Below are positions 17,604 through 28,652 of a stretch of DNA of 64,000 nt, one piece after another. A program made the position numbers and the translations under genes. This DNA is from Brevundimonas sp. MF30-B (GTDB taxonomy: Bacteria > Pseudomonadota > Alphaproteobacteria > Caulobacterales > Caulobacteraceae): positions 1,212,001 through 1,276,000 of the forward strand of contig NZ_CP038440.1 in assembly GCF_004683885.1 (NCBI RefSeq), in the 5' to 3' direction. The notes under the pieces are model-generated. The model was not told the DNA's origin. It worked only from the letters and a program-made list of their open reading frames with translations, and did no database searches. The first letter of the stretch is position 1. Every line of letters starts with the position of its first letter.

Positions 17604-18896
17604 CTAGTTGGGCGCGACCCGCCAAACCGTATTGGAGAGATCGTCGGCGATGAATAGGGCGCGCGTTCGGGGGTCGAACAAGACGCCTACCGGCCGACCG
17701 CGCGCATTGCCGTCTTTCCAGAAGCCCGTCACGAAATCGACCGGCTGTCCGACCGGACGACCGTTTTGGAAGGCGACCCAGGTGACCTTGAAGCCTGACG
17801 GGTCCTGACGGTTCCAGCTGCCGTGCTCGCCGATGAAGGCCCCCTGGCTGAACGCGCCGCCGAAGCCGCCATCAGCGGCGAAGTGCAGACCTAGCGCTGC
17901 GACGTGGTTGCCCAGAGCATAGTCGGGCGTCAGGGCGCGCTCGATCAGTTCCGGCTTCTGCTTCTGCGGGGCGACGCGCGGGTCGGGGTTCTTGCCCCAG
18001 TAGCTGTAGGGCCAGCCATAGAAGCCGCCATCCTGCACGGCGGTCAGATAATCGGGCACGAGCTGCGGACCCAGCTCGTCGCGCTCGTTCACGACCGACC
18101 AGAGCTGGCCCGTCGCCGGCTCGATGGCCAGGGCGGTCGGGTTGCGGATTCCCGTCGCGATGGTGCGCCGCGCGCCGGTTTCGCGGTCGATCTCCCACAC
18201 GACGGCGCGCTCCTCCTCGACAGCCATGCCGCGTTCACCGACGTTGGAGTTCGAGCCGATGCCGACGTACAAGAATCGGCCGTCGGCGCTGGCCGTCATG
18301 GCCTTGGTCCAGTGGTGATTCAGCTGCGAGGGCAGCTTGGTCAGCTCCTCGCCCGGCGTCGTGATCTGGGTCTGTCCGTCCTGATAGGCGAACCGGAGCA
18401 CGGCATCCTGATTGGCGACATAGAGGTTGCCGTCGACGAAGGCCAAGCCGTAGGGGGCGTCCAGATCGTCGATGAAGACCGAGCGGCTTTCGAACTGCCC
18501 GTCGCCGTCGGCGTCGCGCAGCAGAGTGATGCGGTCGCCGCTCCGCACCTGGGTGTTGCCCCGCTTCTTGATGACGCCGGCGATGACGTCCTTGGGCCGC
18601 AGCGCTGGGGCCCCGCCGCCGCGGCCTTCGGCGACCAGCAGGTCGCCGTTGGGCAACATCAGCATCTGGCGCGGGATCAGCAGGCCCGTGGCTATGGGGC
18701 TGATGGTGAAGCCTGCAGGCACGGTCGGCATCTCGCCGTCCCAAGCGGCAGGCAAGGAGATGTTCATGGCCGGAAGCAGGCTCTCTCCAGCGCTCGGCAG
18801 CTGCGGCCGGGCGCCGGTTTCGCGCAGATCGGGGTCGCTCGGGGCGCTGCAGGCAGCCAGCGCGGCCATGGCGGCCAGGGTCGCTACGCGCTTCAT
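17604..18896 (-). CDS. Lipoprotein PQQ-type sugar (sorbosone/glucose) dehydrogenase
   Basis: A 430-residue six-bladed beta-propeller of the L-sorbosone/soluble glucose dehydrogenase family. A lipoprotein signal with LAAC (Cys16) places it in the envelope. Family blocks include PNGDLLVAEGRGGG, DADGDGQFESR (a calcium-binding-like loop), NHHWTKAMTASADG, GIRNPTALAIEP, FYGWPYSYWG and GEHGSWNR with the histidine typical of the active site. PQQ synthesis genes are not in the window, so PQQ use is inferred from the family. ATG 18896 overlaps the stop of the preceding DUF2231 gene by one base, so the two form a coupled pair. Confidence 0.9.
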   Translation of the reverse strand: MKRVATLAAMAALAACSAPSDPDLRETGARPQLPSAGESLLPAMNISLPAAWDGEMPTVPAGFTISPIATGLLIPRQMLMLPNGDLLVAEGRGGGAPALRPKDVIAGVIKKRGNTQVRSGDRITLLRDADGDGQFESRSVFIDDLDAPYGLAFVDGNLYVANQDAVLRFAYQDGQTQITTPGEELTKLPSQLNHHWTKAMTASADGRFLYVGIGSNSNVGERGMAVEEERAVVWEIDRETGARRTIATGIRNPTALAIEPATGQLWSVVNERDELGPQLVPDYLTAVQDGGFYGWPYSYWGKNPDPRVAPQKQKPELIERALTPDYALGNHVAALGLHFAADGGFGGAFSQGAFIGEHGSWNRQDPSGFKVTWVAFQNGRPVGQPVDFVTGFWKDGNARGRPVGVLFDPRTRALFIADDLSNTVWRVAPN

Positions 18897-19330
18897 CACA
18901 TCACCTCCGAACGAACAGGGCGGGTGTGCAGAACCCACCCTGCGGCTACCGCCAGAAGCGCCGTCAGGATTGAAAGGGTCAGGCCCACCGCGCCGACAGA
19001 GCTCCAGGCGTCGCGGCTGTGGTGCAGCGCATTGATGAAGCCCAAGACAAACATGATGATCAGAATGATCAGATAAATCAGACTTCGGGTGAGGCCGCCT
19101 GTTTTGCGGGATCGAACCGCGTCGGCAATCGCCCACAGCAGCACCAGGCCGGCGAAAAGCAGGCCGCCCGCGATCAGCCAGGAGGAGAAGTTCGTCCACT
19201 GCATCTCGCCGGTGTTCAGATAGGCCACATCGCTCGCAATGGCGCTGGTGAACAAGGCGATCGGAAAAGCCAGCAGGATGCCGTGAAGCGCCCTCCCTAT
19301 CCCCGGTGCATACGGCGTGCGTGCGGCCAT
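18896..19330 (-). CDS. DUF2231 four-helix membrane protein
   Basis: A 144-residue inner-membrane protein with four helices. The first, ALHGILLAFPIALFTSAIAS, is the hallmark of DUF2231. DUF2231 proteins often accompany redox or sugar-dehydrogenase lipoproteins, as here. The start ATG 19330 is fixed by an excellent AGGAGGGATCGA site just upstream; an in-frame upstream start at 19417 would add a hydrophilic 29 residues that do not belong to the family. Its stop overlaps the dehydrogenase start by one base. A histidine pair (INALHHSR) between helices three and four might bind heme or metal, which is speculative. Confidence 0.88.
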   Translation of the reverse strand: MAARTPYAPGIGRALHGILLAFPIALFTSAIASDVAYLNTGEMQWTNFSSWLIAGGLLFAGLVLLWAIADAVRSRKTGGLTRSLIYLIILIIMFVLGFINALHHSRDAWSSVGAVGLTLSILTALLAVAAGWVLHTRPVRSEVM

Positions 19331-19420
19331 TCGATCCCTCCTGCCCGTTTGATGGTCATAAGGAGTAATCCCTTGGGCGCGCGGGGGTTGCGAGGTCAGA
19401 TGAATAACCTTGACCATACG

Positions 19421-19451
19421 AAAAACGCCCCGGCCTTGCGACCGGGGCGTT
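19421..19451 (-). terminator. Rho-independent terminator of katG
   Basis: A 10-base-pair stem (19424-19433 with 19442-19451) with an eight-base loop; on the minus strand it runs into TTTTT then CGTATGG. It lies 26 bases beyond the katG stop. Confidence 0.85.
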
Positions 19452-19477
19452 GGCGGCGGTTCAGAGCCGGTCTGTCG

Positions 19478-21760
<2,283 letters not shown>

Positions 21761-21817
21761 CTATGCCCGTCGCTTGAGAAAGCAAAATCGATAAAGCTTA
21801 ATGTCGGGAGCAGAAAA

Positions 21818-21827
21818 ATCTATAGAT
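21818..21827. promoter_or_regulatory. AT-rich palindrome upstream of katG
   Basis: The 10-base palindrome ATCTATAGAT sits 94 bases upstream of the katG start in an AT-rich pocket of an otherwise GC-rich gap. It contains ATAG and CTAT elements like those in OxyR sites, but a full four-part OxyR motif is not seen. Low-confidence operator candidate. Confidence 0.25.
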
Positions 21828-21828
21828 A

Positions 21829-21855
21829 ACGGCGCGGAGCCGAGCTCCGCGCCGT
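21829..21855 (-). terminator. Hairpin after the amidohydrolase gene
   Basis: A perfect 12-base-pair inverted repeat (21829-21840 with 21844-21855) around a three-base loop, 6 bases beyond the stop of the amidohydrolase gene. On the minus strand the next bases are AT rich with a T run ~10 bases on, so it probably ends that transcript before katG. Confidence 0.65.
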
Positions 21856-21861
21856 GGTTCA

Positions 21862-24800
21862 TCAGTGGTCGTGCGAGCCGTGGCCGTGGGTGTCGGCGTC
21901 GGTCTCTCCCGGGGCCACGCCCTCGCCGCCGGTCTCGGCGAACCAGAAGGGCTGGCGTGGCTTCTGGCGCGGGGCGACCTCGTTCATGCCGGAATCGTAA
22001 ACCCGGCCGTTGGCCACCGTGTAGGCGATGGCCGTGGTGTTGCGGATGTTCTCCAGCGGATTGGCGTTCAGCACCACCATGTCGGCCAGCTTGCCGACCT
22101 CCAGCGAGCCCAGGTCGCGGTCCATGCCCAGCGCCTTGGCGCCGTTCAGCGAACCGGCGCGCAGGATGTCCAGCGGCGCCATGCCGCCCTGGGCCAGGCT
22201 CCACATCTCCCAGTGGGCGGCCAGGCCCTCGCGCTGGCCGTGGGCGCCGATCTGGACGTTGACGCCCTGCTGGGCCAGGCGCGTGGCCTCGCGCGCGACC
22301 GAGATGTGGTTCCACTCGTTGTCCGGGGCCGTGCCAATGCGGCGGGCGCGGGCGTCCAAGGTGCGACGCGGCACATACTGGGTCAGGATCGGATCGTCCC
22401 AGACCGGGCTTTCCTGATACCAGTAGTTTTCGCCGTAGCTGCCGCCATAGGCGACCACGATGGTCGGGTTGTAGGCGACCTGGGTCTGGCGCCACAGCTG
22501 ATGCACGTCGTCGTACATGCGCTGGGTCGGGATGGCGTGTTCGATGGTGGTGTGGCCGTCCACGATCATGGTCATGTTGTGCTGGAACAGCGATCCGCCT
22601 TCGGGCACCACCATCATGTCCAGCTGACGCGCCGCCTCGATCACCTGCTGGCGCTGTTCGCGCCGGGGCTGGTTGTAGCTCTTGACGCTCCAGGCGCCGG
22701 CCGCGCGCATCCGGCGCAGCGTCGACAGGGCGTCGTCCAGGCTGTCGATCTTGGCGGTCGAGGCCGTGGTCGCGCCATACAGGATAGTGCCGGTCGAGAA
22801 GATGCGCGGCGCCACCACGCGGCCCGCCCGGCCCAGCTCGCTGTGGGCGAAGATCTCGCTGGTGTCGTTGGACGGGTCGTGGATCGTCGTCACGCCGAAG
22901 GCCAGCGAGGCGTAGTTGACCCAGCTCTGCTGCGGGATGATCTCGCTGGAGCCCATGGCCCCGTGCCAGTGGGTGTCGACGATGCCGGGCATGATGGTCT
23001 TGCCGGCCATGTCCAGCGTCGGGGTTCCAGCCGGGATGGCCGTCGAGCTGGCCGGACCGATCGCGGCGATGCGGTTGCCGTCAATGATGACCACGCCGTC
23101 CTCGATGACCTGGTCGCCGTTTAGGGTGATCAGCCGCGCGCCGGTCAGGGCGATGCGCCCATCGGGCCGGTCGGTCGCCACGCTGAAGCCGATGTCCACG
23201 CCGGTCTCATCGGGCTTGGGCAGGGTCTCGGGGGCGCCGTCCACAAAGGCGAAAGCCTGGTTCAGGTCGCGGGTGAACAGTTCGGACCCCAGCGACCAGC
23301 GAAGACGACGGGAATCGCCCGACCAGCTCAGCCATTCGCCGGCGTCGCGCGTGACCCGCGCCTGGGGCAGGGCCTTGCCGTCGGGGCTCAGGGCCACCGG
23401 GCGGCCCGTCGTCACGAAGGGCGCGACATAGGCGTTGAACCGTTCGGTCCAGCCGATCCAGCGGCCGTCGGGCGACAGCGAGAACTCGGTCGCCCATTCC
23501 GAGGTCAGGTGGGTGCGGCGGTCCTCGCCGTTGCGGTCGACCGACACCAGCGCTCGCTTGTCGCCGTCGCGGTCGGTCAGGAACAGCCGGTCGCCGTTCG
23601 CGCCGAACTGGGGCGCCGAGCCGCGGTCGCTGACCAGGACGGCCTGGCCGTGGCCCGAGGCCGAGACACGATAGATCCCGGTGTCACGGCTCCACAGGGC
23701 CGAGGTCAGGCGGCCGCCCGAAATGGCGCGATACACCACCTCGCGGCCGTCGGGCGAGAAGGTCGGCTCGACATAGTGGCCGGGCCGGCTCGAGACGACG
23801 CGGCCGGTTCCGCCCGAGGCGGGGACCACGCGCACCGTGCCCAACTCGCCGTCGTTCCAGGTCGTGTAGACGATCGAGCGGCCGTCGCGCGACCAGCTGG
23901 GATAGAGTTCGAAATGCTCGTCCTGACGCGTCAGGCGGCGCGCCTGGCCAGTCGGCAGATCGCGGATCCACAGATTGCCCAGCGCCTCGAACACGACGCG
24001 CGAGCCGTCCGGCGACGGCGTGGCCCAGCGGATCATCTTCACGTCGAAGCGGTCGGGCGCGACCTCGACCGGGCGGCGCACGGCGTCCTGAACCCGGCGG
24101 GTGTCGTTGACGCGGAACGGGATGTCGGTCGCCTGACCCGAGGCCACGTCGACGCGTCGGATCTTGCCGCCGGCCCACAGCACGATGGAGCGGTTGTCCG
24201 GCGTCCAACTGATGGCCGGATAGACGCCGTGGACGGCCCAGGTCTCCTGCATGTCGCGGTCCAGCCCGTCATAGACGGCGGTCTCGCGCCCGGACTCGAT
24301 GTCCATGATGTAGAGCACCGACTGGTACCGGACGCGCCGGATGAAGGCGATCGACTTGCCGTCCGGCGACGGGGTCGGCCGGATCGAACCGCCGGGGCCG
24401 GTGATGTAGGGCTGAACCTCGCCGGTCTGCAGATCCATCCGCCGGATGACGTAGATCTGCTCGTTGACGTCCTTGCTGTATTCGAACACCCCGCCCGGCG
24501 TGGCGTCGTCGCTGAAATACAGATAGCGGCCGTCGGGCGAGAAGGCGGGCTCGCCCGTGTCCTTCTGCTGGGTGCGGCGTTCGGTCAGCTGCACGCCGCC
24601 GCCGCCCGAGCGGTGGTACATCCAGATCTCGCCGGCCCCCAGCGAGCGGGCCGAGGTGAAGTGCTTGCGCCCCACCACATATTCGCCGTCCGGCGTCCAC
24701 TCCGGCTGGTTCAGCAGGCGGAAGCTCTCTTTCGACAGCTGCACCGGGTTGGACCCGTCGGCGTCCATGACCCACAGATTGTCGCCGCCGGCGCGGTCGG

Positions 24801-25170
24801 ATGTGAAGGCGATGTGGCGGCCATCCGGCGACCAGCGCGGCTGCATGTCCCACGCCACGCCCGACGCGATGGCGCGCGCCTCGCCGCCGCCGATGGGCAT
24901 GACGTAGATGTCGCCCAGCAAGTCGAACACCAGGGTGCGGCCGTCGGGGCTAACGTCCACCGACATCCAGGTGCCTTCGGTGACATTGATCGGAACGTCG
25001 CGCGCCGGCCCGGGCGGGTTCTGCACATCCCATTTGGGCGTCTCAGCGCGGGGAGGCGTCGCGTCGGCCGCCGGCGTATCCGTCGTCGCCGGCTGAGCCG
25101 CATCCTGAGCCCAGACAGGTGAAGCGGTTACGGCCAAAACAGCGGCGCTCGCCAGCAGAAGACGCTTCAT
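21862..25170 (-). CDS. Secreted TolB-propeller plus amidohydrolase two-domain enzyme
   Basis: A 1102-residue exported protein. A Sec signal (MKRLLLASAAVLAVTASPVWA) is followed by a long stretch of TolB/WD40-like repeats, recognisable by many SPDGR and WSPDG turns (about residues 55-690). The C-terminal ~400 residues form an amidohydrolase: metal HxH in DTHWHGAMG, GVTTIHDPSND, a possible bridging Lys in AWSVKSYNQP, further His in TTIEHAIP and IGAHGQREG, and the closing ANPLENIRNTTAIAYTVANG. The last residues form a histidine-rich tail (DTHGHGSHDH). Such propeller-amidohydrolases are found in many Caulobacterales and substrates are unknown; peptide or lactam hydrolysis is a guess. Start chosen at ATG 25170 because it begins the signal peptide. 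Confidence 0.9.
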   Translation of the reverse strand: MKRLLLASAAVLAVTASPVWAQDAAQPATTDTPAADATPPRAETPKWDVQNPPGPARDVPINVTEGTWMSVDVSPDGRTLVFDLLGDIYVMPIGGGEARAIASGVAWDMQPRWSPDGRHIAFTSDRAGGDNLWVMDADGSNPVQLSKESFRLLNQPEWTPDGEYVVGRKHFTSARSLGAGEIWMYHRSGGGGVQLTERRTQQKDTGEPAFSPDGRYLYFSDDATPGGVFEYSKDVNEQIYVIRRMDLQTGEVQPYITGPGGSIRPTPSPDGKSIAFIRRVRYQSVLYIMDIESGRETAVYDGLDRDMQETWAVHGVYPAISWTPDNRSIVLWAGGKIRRVDVASGQATDIPFRVNDTRRVQDAVRRPVEVAPDRFDVKMIRWATPSPDGSRVVFEALGNLWIRDLPTGQARRLTRQDEHFELYPSWSRDGRSIVYTTWNDGELGTVRVVPASGGTGRVVSSRPGHYVEPTFSPDGREVVYRAISGGRLTSALWSRDTGIYRVSASGHGQAVLVSDRGSAPQFGANGDRLFLTDRDGDKRALVSVDRNGEDRRTHLTSEWATEFSLSPDGRWIGWTERFNAYVAPFVTTGRPVALSPDGKALPQARVTRDAGEWLSWSGDSRRLRWSLGSELFTRDLNQAFAFVDGAPETLPKPDETGVDIGFSVATDRPDGRIALTGARLITLNGDQVIEDGVVIIDGNRIAAIGPASSTAIPAGTPTLDMAGKTIMPGIVDTHWHGAMGSSEIIPQQSWVNYASLAFGVTTIHDPSNDTSEIFAHSELGRAGRVVAPRIFSTGTILYGATTASTAKIDSLDDALSTLRRMRAAGAWSVKSYNQPRREQRQQVIEAARQLDMMVVPEGGSLFQHNMTMIVDGHTTIEHAIPTQRMYDDVHQLWRQTQVAYNPTIVVAYGGSYGENYWYQESPVWDDPILTQYVPRRTLDARARRIGTAPDNEWNHISVAREATRLAQQGVNVQIGAHGQREGLAAHWEMWSLAQGGMAPLDILRAGSLNGAKALGMDRDLGSLEVGKLADMVVLNANPLENIRNTTAIAYTVANGRVYDSGMNEVAPRQKPRQPFWFAETGGEGVAPGETDADTHGHGSHDH

Positions 25171-25341
25171 GTCGATTTCCCCGATTTGATGCCGAGACAT
25201 TGCCGCGCTTTCCGGCGCGCGCCCCTTTGGCCCGTCAGACCATCTGTTTCACGCGAAGTCCAGCCGATGCGGCGTCGCGGTCAGCGGCTGGGTCATCGCC
25301 CGTCGCCGCGATGGAGAAAGCCGCCAAGACTGCGGCGGACA

Positions 25342-25833
25342 TCACCCGCAGGCGGCGAAGAAGCGGTCCACGTCGGCGACGGTGGCCGGGTGGGCGACGT
25401 AGGTCTCTCGCGTCTCGCCCTCCCATCGCGCGATCCAGCCCAGCGAGCGGAAGCGCTGAAGCACGGGATCCTTGGCGTCGGCCGACGCGGTCAGGAAAAC
25501 GCCGTCGCGCACGCCCAGCGGTTCAGCTTCGGCGCGGTAGCGTTCAGTAGAGCCACCCGACTCCAGGTGCAGTTCTCGATCACCGTCAGAGCCTGGCGCC
25601 ATCATCGCCACCTGGCGGGCGCCGGCGGTGCATTCGAACGCCAGCTCCAGATCGTCGGACGCCTCCGAGCCAAAGGCCAGCTTGGCCTCGCCGCCATCCT
25701 GGGTCAGCCGCCAGTCCAGGCCGGCGACCGGGACGGGCGCGCCCGAAACGACGCTTTCGGGGGAGGACGCGGTGGCGCAAGCGCCGAGGCCGAGCAGGGC
25801 GGCGGCGGTCAGGAGGATGGGAGTGGACTTCAT
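25342..25833 (-). CDS. Putative lipoprotein, third of three tandem paralogs
   Basis: A 163-residue protein with a lipobox GLGAC (Cys19), so probably lipid anchored. The mature part has the pattern seen in the two genes upstream: an aromatic-rich start (LDWRLTQ), a Leu-Ala strand (AKLAFGS), an SDDLEL strand leading to Cys in FECTAG, and a C-terminal Cys in FFAACG. The two cysteines could form a disulfide. The start ATG 25833 overlaps the previous gene's stop as ATGA. No known family recognised. Its downstream side has a 171-base gap with no feature before the amidohydrolase gene. Confidence 0.8.
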   Translation of the reverse strand: MKSTPILLTAAALLGLGACATASSPESVVSGAPVPVAGLDWRLTQDGGEAKLAFGSEASDDLELAFECTAGARQVAMMAPGSDGDRELHLESGGSTERYRAEAEPLGVRDGVFLTASADAKDPVLQRFRSLGWIARWEGETRETYVAHPATVADVDRFFAACG

Positions 25834-26273
25834 CCGCTGCAAAGCTCCGCGAAGCGCCGAAGGCGGGGCAGGGCGTTGCGGCCCACCTCGATCGCGCGCG
25901 ACCCGTCGGACCAAGCCAGGTTCAACTTCCCGCTGGCCAGAAAGGCCGCAAAGACCGGGTGATCGGTGCGAAGCGCGGTTTGCAGCTGGCCGCCGCGAGC
26001 GTTGGCGACCTCGACAGCCGCTGTGGCCTGTCCCGAACGGGCGGTGGCGAAACCTGTCGGCGCCTGGACGTCATAGAGGGAAAGACGCGCGACGCCCGAC
26101 CCGGGATCGCATTCCAGTGTCGAGCGCAAGCGCGGCGTGTCGGGTACTTCATTGGCCAGCACCAGCGGGCCGTCGCCTTCATACAGCGTCCATGTCCAGG
26201 CGTCGTTCTGGACAGGCGCAGGCGATGCGCCCATCGCCCAGGCGACGGTCAGGGCCGCGATCAGACTGGTCAT
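25830..26273 (-). CDS. Small exported protein, second of three tandem paralogs
   Basis: A 147-residue protein with a Sec-type signal (MTSLIAALTVAWAMGASPA). The mature region is WTWTLYEGDGPLVLAN, then a strand ending in LECDPGSG and a C-terminal RRFAELCSG, matching the layout of both neighbours: Trp-x-Leu near the start, one central and one C-terminal cysteine, about 120 mature residues. Overall identity to the neighbours is low. The start ATG 26273 begins the signal; longer reading upstream would overlap the neighbour's end. It is translationally coupled to the next gene. Function unknown. Confidence 0.8.
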   Translation of the reverse strand: MTSLIAALTVAWAMGASPAPVQNDAWTWTLYEGDGPLVLANEVPDTPRLRSTLECDPGSGVARLSLYDVQAPTGFATARSGQATAAVEVANARGGQLQTALRTDHPVFAAFLASGKLNLAWSDGSRAIEVGRNALPRLRRFAELCSG

Positions 26274-26313
26274 GGATTCAGCCCCCGCTGACGACCGAAG
26301 GATCCATTGTGGA

Positions 26314-26775
26314 TCAGGCGCGGCTGGAACCGCAATAGGCCAGGAAGGTCGCGGCCATGTGACGCTCATCGTCGCTGGCGGCCAGGCGCGCTTCGCCGGC
26401 CTCGCCGCGCACCGACAGGGGCCGCCCTTCGGCCAGGCCGCGCAGGGCGGCGTCGTTCAGCGGCAAGGTGCTTTCCTCGAAGTCGCCGGCGGACAGGGGG
26501 TCGAGGCTCTGAGGGCCCATGGAGGCGCGAACCAGACGGGGTGTGTCGGGCTTCATGTCGCCGTAGACCACGACCTCGGCGTCGCCGGGCGAGCAGGTCA
26601 TCATCAGAGCCAGCTGATCGGAGTTGGGCATGCCGTAGGCCAGCTTGGCCATGTCGTCTTCATGGCTCAGATGCCAGCCGGCGCCGTCCGAGCGTTGGTC
26701 GTCGGTCGCGTTGGTCTGCACCGCGAAGGCGGCGAGGGCGACGGCGGCGAGAGCGGGGACCACGACCTTGATCAT
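26314..26775 (-). CDS. Small exported protein, first of three tandem paralogs
   Basis: A 153-residue protein with a cleavable signal (VVVPALAAVALAAFAVQTNA). The mature part reads GWHLSHEDDMAKLAYG, then SDQLALMMTCSPGD and, near the end, TFLAYCGSSRA. This is the clearest match to the third gene: the same Trp, Lys-Leu-Ala strand, SD-x-L strand, Cys and C-terminal Cys-Gly. It leads the three-gene run and diverges from the DUF3297 gene, so the promoter probably lies at 26776-26885. No family recognised; a small beta-rich periplasmic domain with one disulfide is the inference. Confidence 0.82.
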   Translation of the reverse strand: MIKVVVPALAAVALAAFAVQTNATDDQRSDGAGWHLSHEDDMAKLAYGMPNSDQLALMMTCSPGDAEVVVYGDMKPDTPRLVRASMGPQSLDPLSAGDFEESTLPLNDAALRGLAEGRPLSVRGEAGEARLAASDDERHMAATFLAYCGSSRA

Positions 26776-26885
26776 GATCGCTGAACGCGGGTTGGGCGTT
26801 AAGAGTTCACGGCTCAGCTTGGAGAGAATTGGATTCTTTCGCCCGGACGGCTATCAGGCGCCCCTTCCTGTTTGCGAGCGCCTTT

Positions 26886-27125
26886 ATGTCCGACGCCCTG
26901 CCCGACCGCCTGTCCGTCGATCCCGACAGCCCGTTTCACGACGCCGATCTGCTGGCGCGCGGCATCGGCGTTCGCTTCAAGGGCGAAGAGAAGACCAATG
27001 TCGAGGAATACTGCGTTTCGGAAGGCTGGGTCCGGCTGGCGTTGGGCAATCGCGTCGATCGTCGCGGCAAGCCGCTGACGGTGAAGCTGCAAGGGGTGGT
27101 CGAACCCTATCTGCAGAACGACTGA
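26886..27125 (+). CDS. DUF3297 family protein
   Basis: A 79-residue cytosolic protein of the DUF3297 family: LPDRLSVDPDSPFHDADLL, GIGVRFKGEEKTNVEEYCVS, EGWVRLALGN and DRRGKPLTVKLQG follow the family from end to end. Function is not known; the family is widespread in proteobacteria. I chose ATG 26886 because it begins exactly where the family does; an upstream TTG would add an unrelated Arg/Phe-rich leader. It lies 60 bases before the M28 peptidase gene in the same direction and diverges from the small exported paralogs. Confidence 0.92.
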   Translation: MSDALPDRLSVDPDSPFHDADLLARGIGVRFKGEEKTNVEEYCVSEGWVRLALGNRVDRRGKPLTVKLQGVVEPYLQND

Positions 27126-27185
27126 CGTTTCCGGCAAGGCCGACTCGGGTCTAGGTTTCGACCTTCGACCCGCCGGAGCGCCCCC

Positions 27186-28610
27186 GTGAACATCCGTCTC
27201 TCCCGTATTCTTGTCGCCACGGTCGCGCTTGCGGCCTTCACTGGCCCGGTGGCCGCTCAGGACGCCCAGGCGATCCGCACGGCTGAGCAGCTTCGCGACC
27301 GCGCCATGGCGGGCTCGGGCGCCTATTCGATCGTCGAGGCCATCACCACCCGCTTTGGTCCGCGTCCGGCCGGCACGGCGTCCGAGCGGGCCGCCGCCGA
27401 ATGGGGCGTCGGCTATCTGCGCGCCGAAGGCTTCGACAATGTCCGCCTGCAGGAGTTCCCCCTAAGCGCCTGGTCTCGGGGTCAGGAGTCGGTCGAGATC
27501 GTCGGCCGCCATGCCCAGCCCCTGGCCGCCGTCGGCCTGGGCGGCGGCCAGGCCACCCCACCCGAAGGCATCGAGGCCGAGGCGGTGGTGTTCGAAACCT
27601 TCCAAGGTCTGCTGGACGCGCCGGCCGGGTCGCTGACCGGCAAGATCGCAGTCGTGCTTCAGGACACCATCCGCGCCCAGGACGGCCGCGGCTACGGCTC
27701 GTCCTCGGTCATGCGCTTCCAGGGGCCGACCGAGGCGGCGGCGCGCGGCGCGGTCGGCTATGTGCTGCGCTCTCTGGGCACACACGATCACCGCTTCCCG
27801 CACACCGGCGCGACGCGGGTGGGCGAGGGGACCGTACCGGCCTTCGCCATCAGCCCGCCTGACGCCGATCAGATCCGCCGCCTGGTCGCCCTGAACGAAG
27901 GCCCGATCCGGCTGCGCCTGAAATCCACGGCCGCCTTCGAGGCGCCCGGCCGGTCGCAGAACGTCATCGCCGAGGTGCGCGGCCGCGAACGTCCCGACGA
28001 GATCATCACCATCGGCGGCCACCTGGACAGCTGGGACCAGGGCACCGGCGCCATCGACGACGCCGCAGGCATCGCCATCACCACTGCCGCGCTCAAGCTG
28101 ATCGCCGACCTGCCCCAGGCTCCGCGCCGCACCATCCGTGTCGTCTGGTGGGGCGCCGAGGAGGTCAGCCAGCCCGCGCCCGCTCAGGGCCTGGCGGGCG
28201 CCCGCGCCTACGCCCAGTCGATCGAAGGCGAGGTCGCCAACCACATCGCCATCTCCGAAAGCGATTTCGGCGCCGGCCGCATCTACGGCCTCAGCCTGCC
28301 CGGCGGACAGGCCGACAGCGACTTCCAGAAAGCCGCCATGCGCGTGCTGACGCCCATCGGCGTGCTGTGGAACCCCGCGCCCGCGCGCGGCGGCGGCCCC
28401 GACACCGGCCCCAGCGTCGCGCTCGGCGTGCCCGCCTTCCAACTGGCCCAGGACGGCACCGACTACTTCGACGTGCACCACACCGCCGACGACGTCATCG
28501 ACCGCATCGACCCCAAGGCGATGGATCAGAACGTCGCCGCCTGGGCCGCCCTGCTGTGGCTGATCGCCGACAGCGACGTCGACTTCCGCGCCGCGGCGCC
28601 GACGCCCTGA
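27186..28610 (+). CDS. Secreted M28 family zinc aminopeptidase/carboxypeptidase
   Basis: A 474-residue exported metallopeptidase. After a signal peptide (residues 1-24, ending PVAAQ) comes a PA-domain insert (~110-215) and then the M28 catalytic domain. Zinc ligands are His279 and Asp281 in GGHLDSWDQG, bridging Asp291 in DDAAG, catalytic Glu325 with Glu326 in WGAEE, Asp360 in SESDFGAG and His431/432 in DVHHTADD. This fits the plasma glutamate carboxypeptidase-like branch. The start is GTG 27186, with GGAG 12 bases upstream and the signal peptide beginning directly. The tRNA-Leu gene follows on the same strand after a short hairpin. Confidence 0.94.
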   Translation: MNIRLSRILVATVALAAFTGPVAAQDAQAIRTAEQLRDRAMAGSGAYSIVEAITTRFGPRPAGTASERAAAEWGVGYLRAEGFDNVRLQEFPLSAWSRGQESVEIVGRHAQPLAAVGLGGGQATPPEGIEAEAVVFETFQGLLDAPAGSLTGKIAVVLQDTIRAQDGRGYGSSSVMRFQGPTEAAARGAVGYVLRSLGTHDHRFPHTGATRVGEGTVPAFAISPPDADQIRRLVALNEGPIRLRLKSTAAFEAPGRSQNVIAEVRGRERPDEIITIGGHLDSWDQGTGAIDDAAGIAITTAALKLIADLPQAPRRTIRVVWWGAEEVSQPAPAQGLAGARAYAQSIEGEVANHIAISESDFGAGRIYGLSLPGGQADSDFQKAAMRVLTPIGVLWNPAPARGGGPDTGPSVALGVPAFQLAQDGTDYFDVHHTADDVIDRIDPKAMDQNVAAWAALLWLIADSDVDFRAAAPTP

Positions 28611-28620
28611 GGCTTGGCGC

Positions 28621-28639
28621 ATATCGGCTCGGCCGATAT
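28621..28639. other. Inverted repeat before tRNA-Leu
   Basis: An 8-base inverted repeat (28621-28628 with 28632-28639) with a three-base loop, starting 10 bases after the M28 stop and ending 13 bases before the tRNA. There is no T tract, so it could be a weak terminator or a processing structure upstream of the tRNA. Confidence 0.4.
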
Positions 28640-28652
28640 ACGAGGCTTCAGT

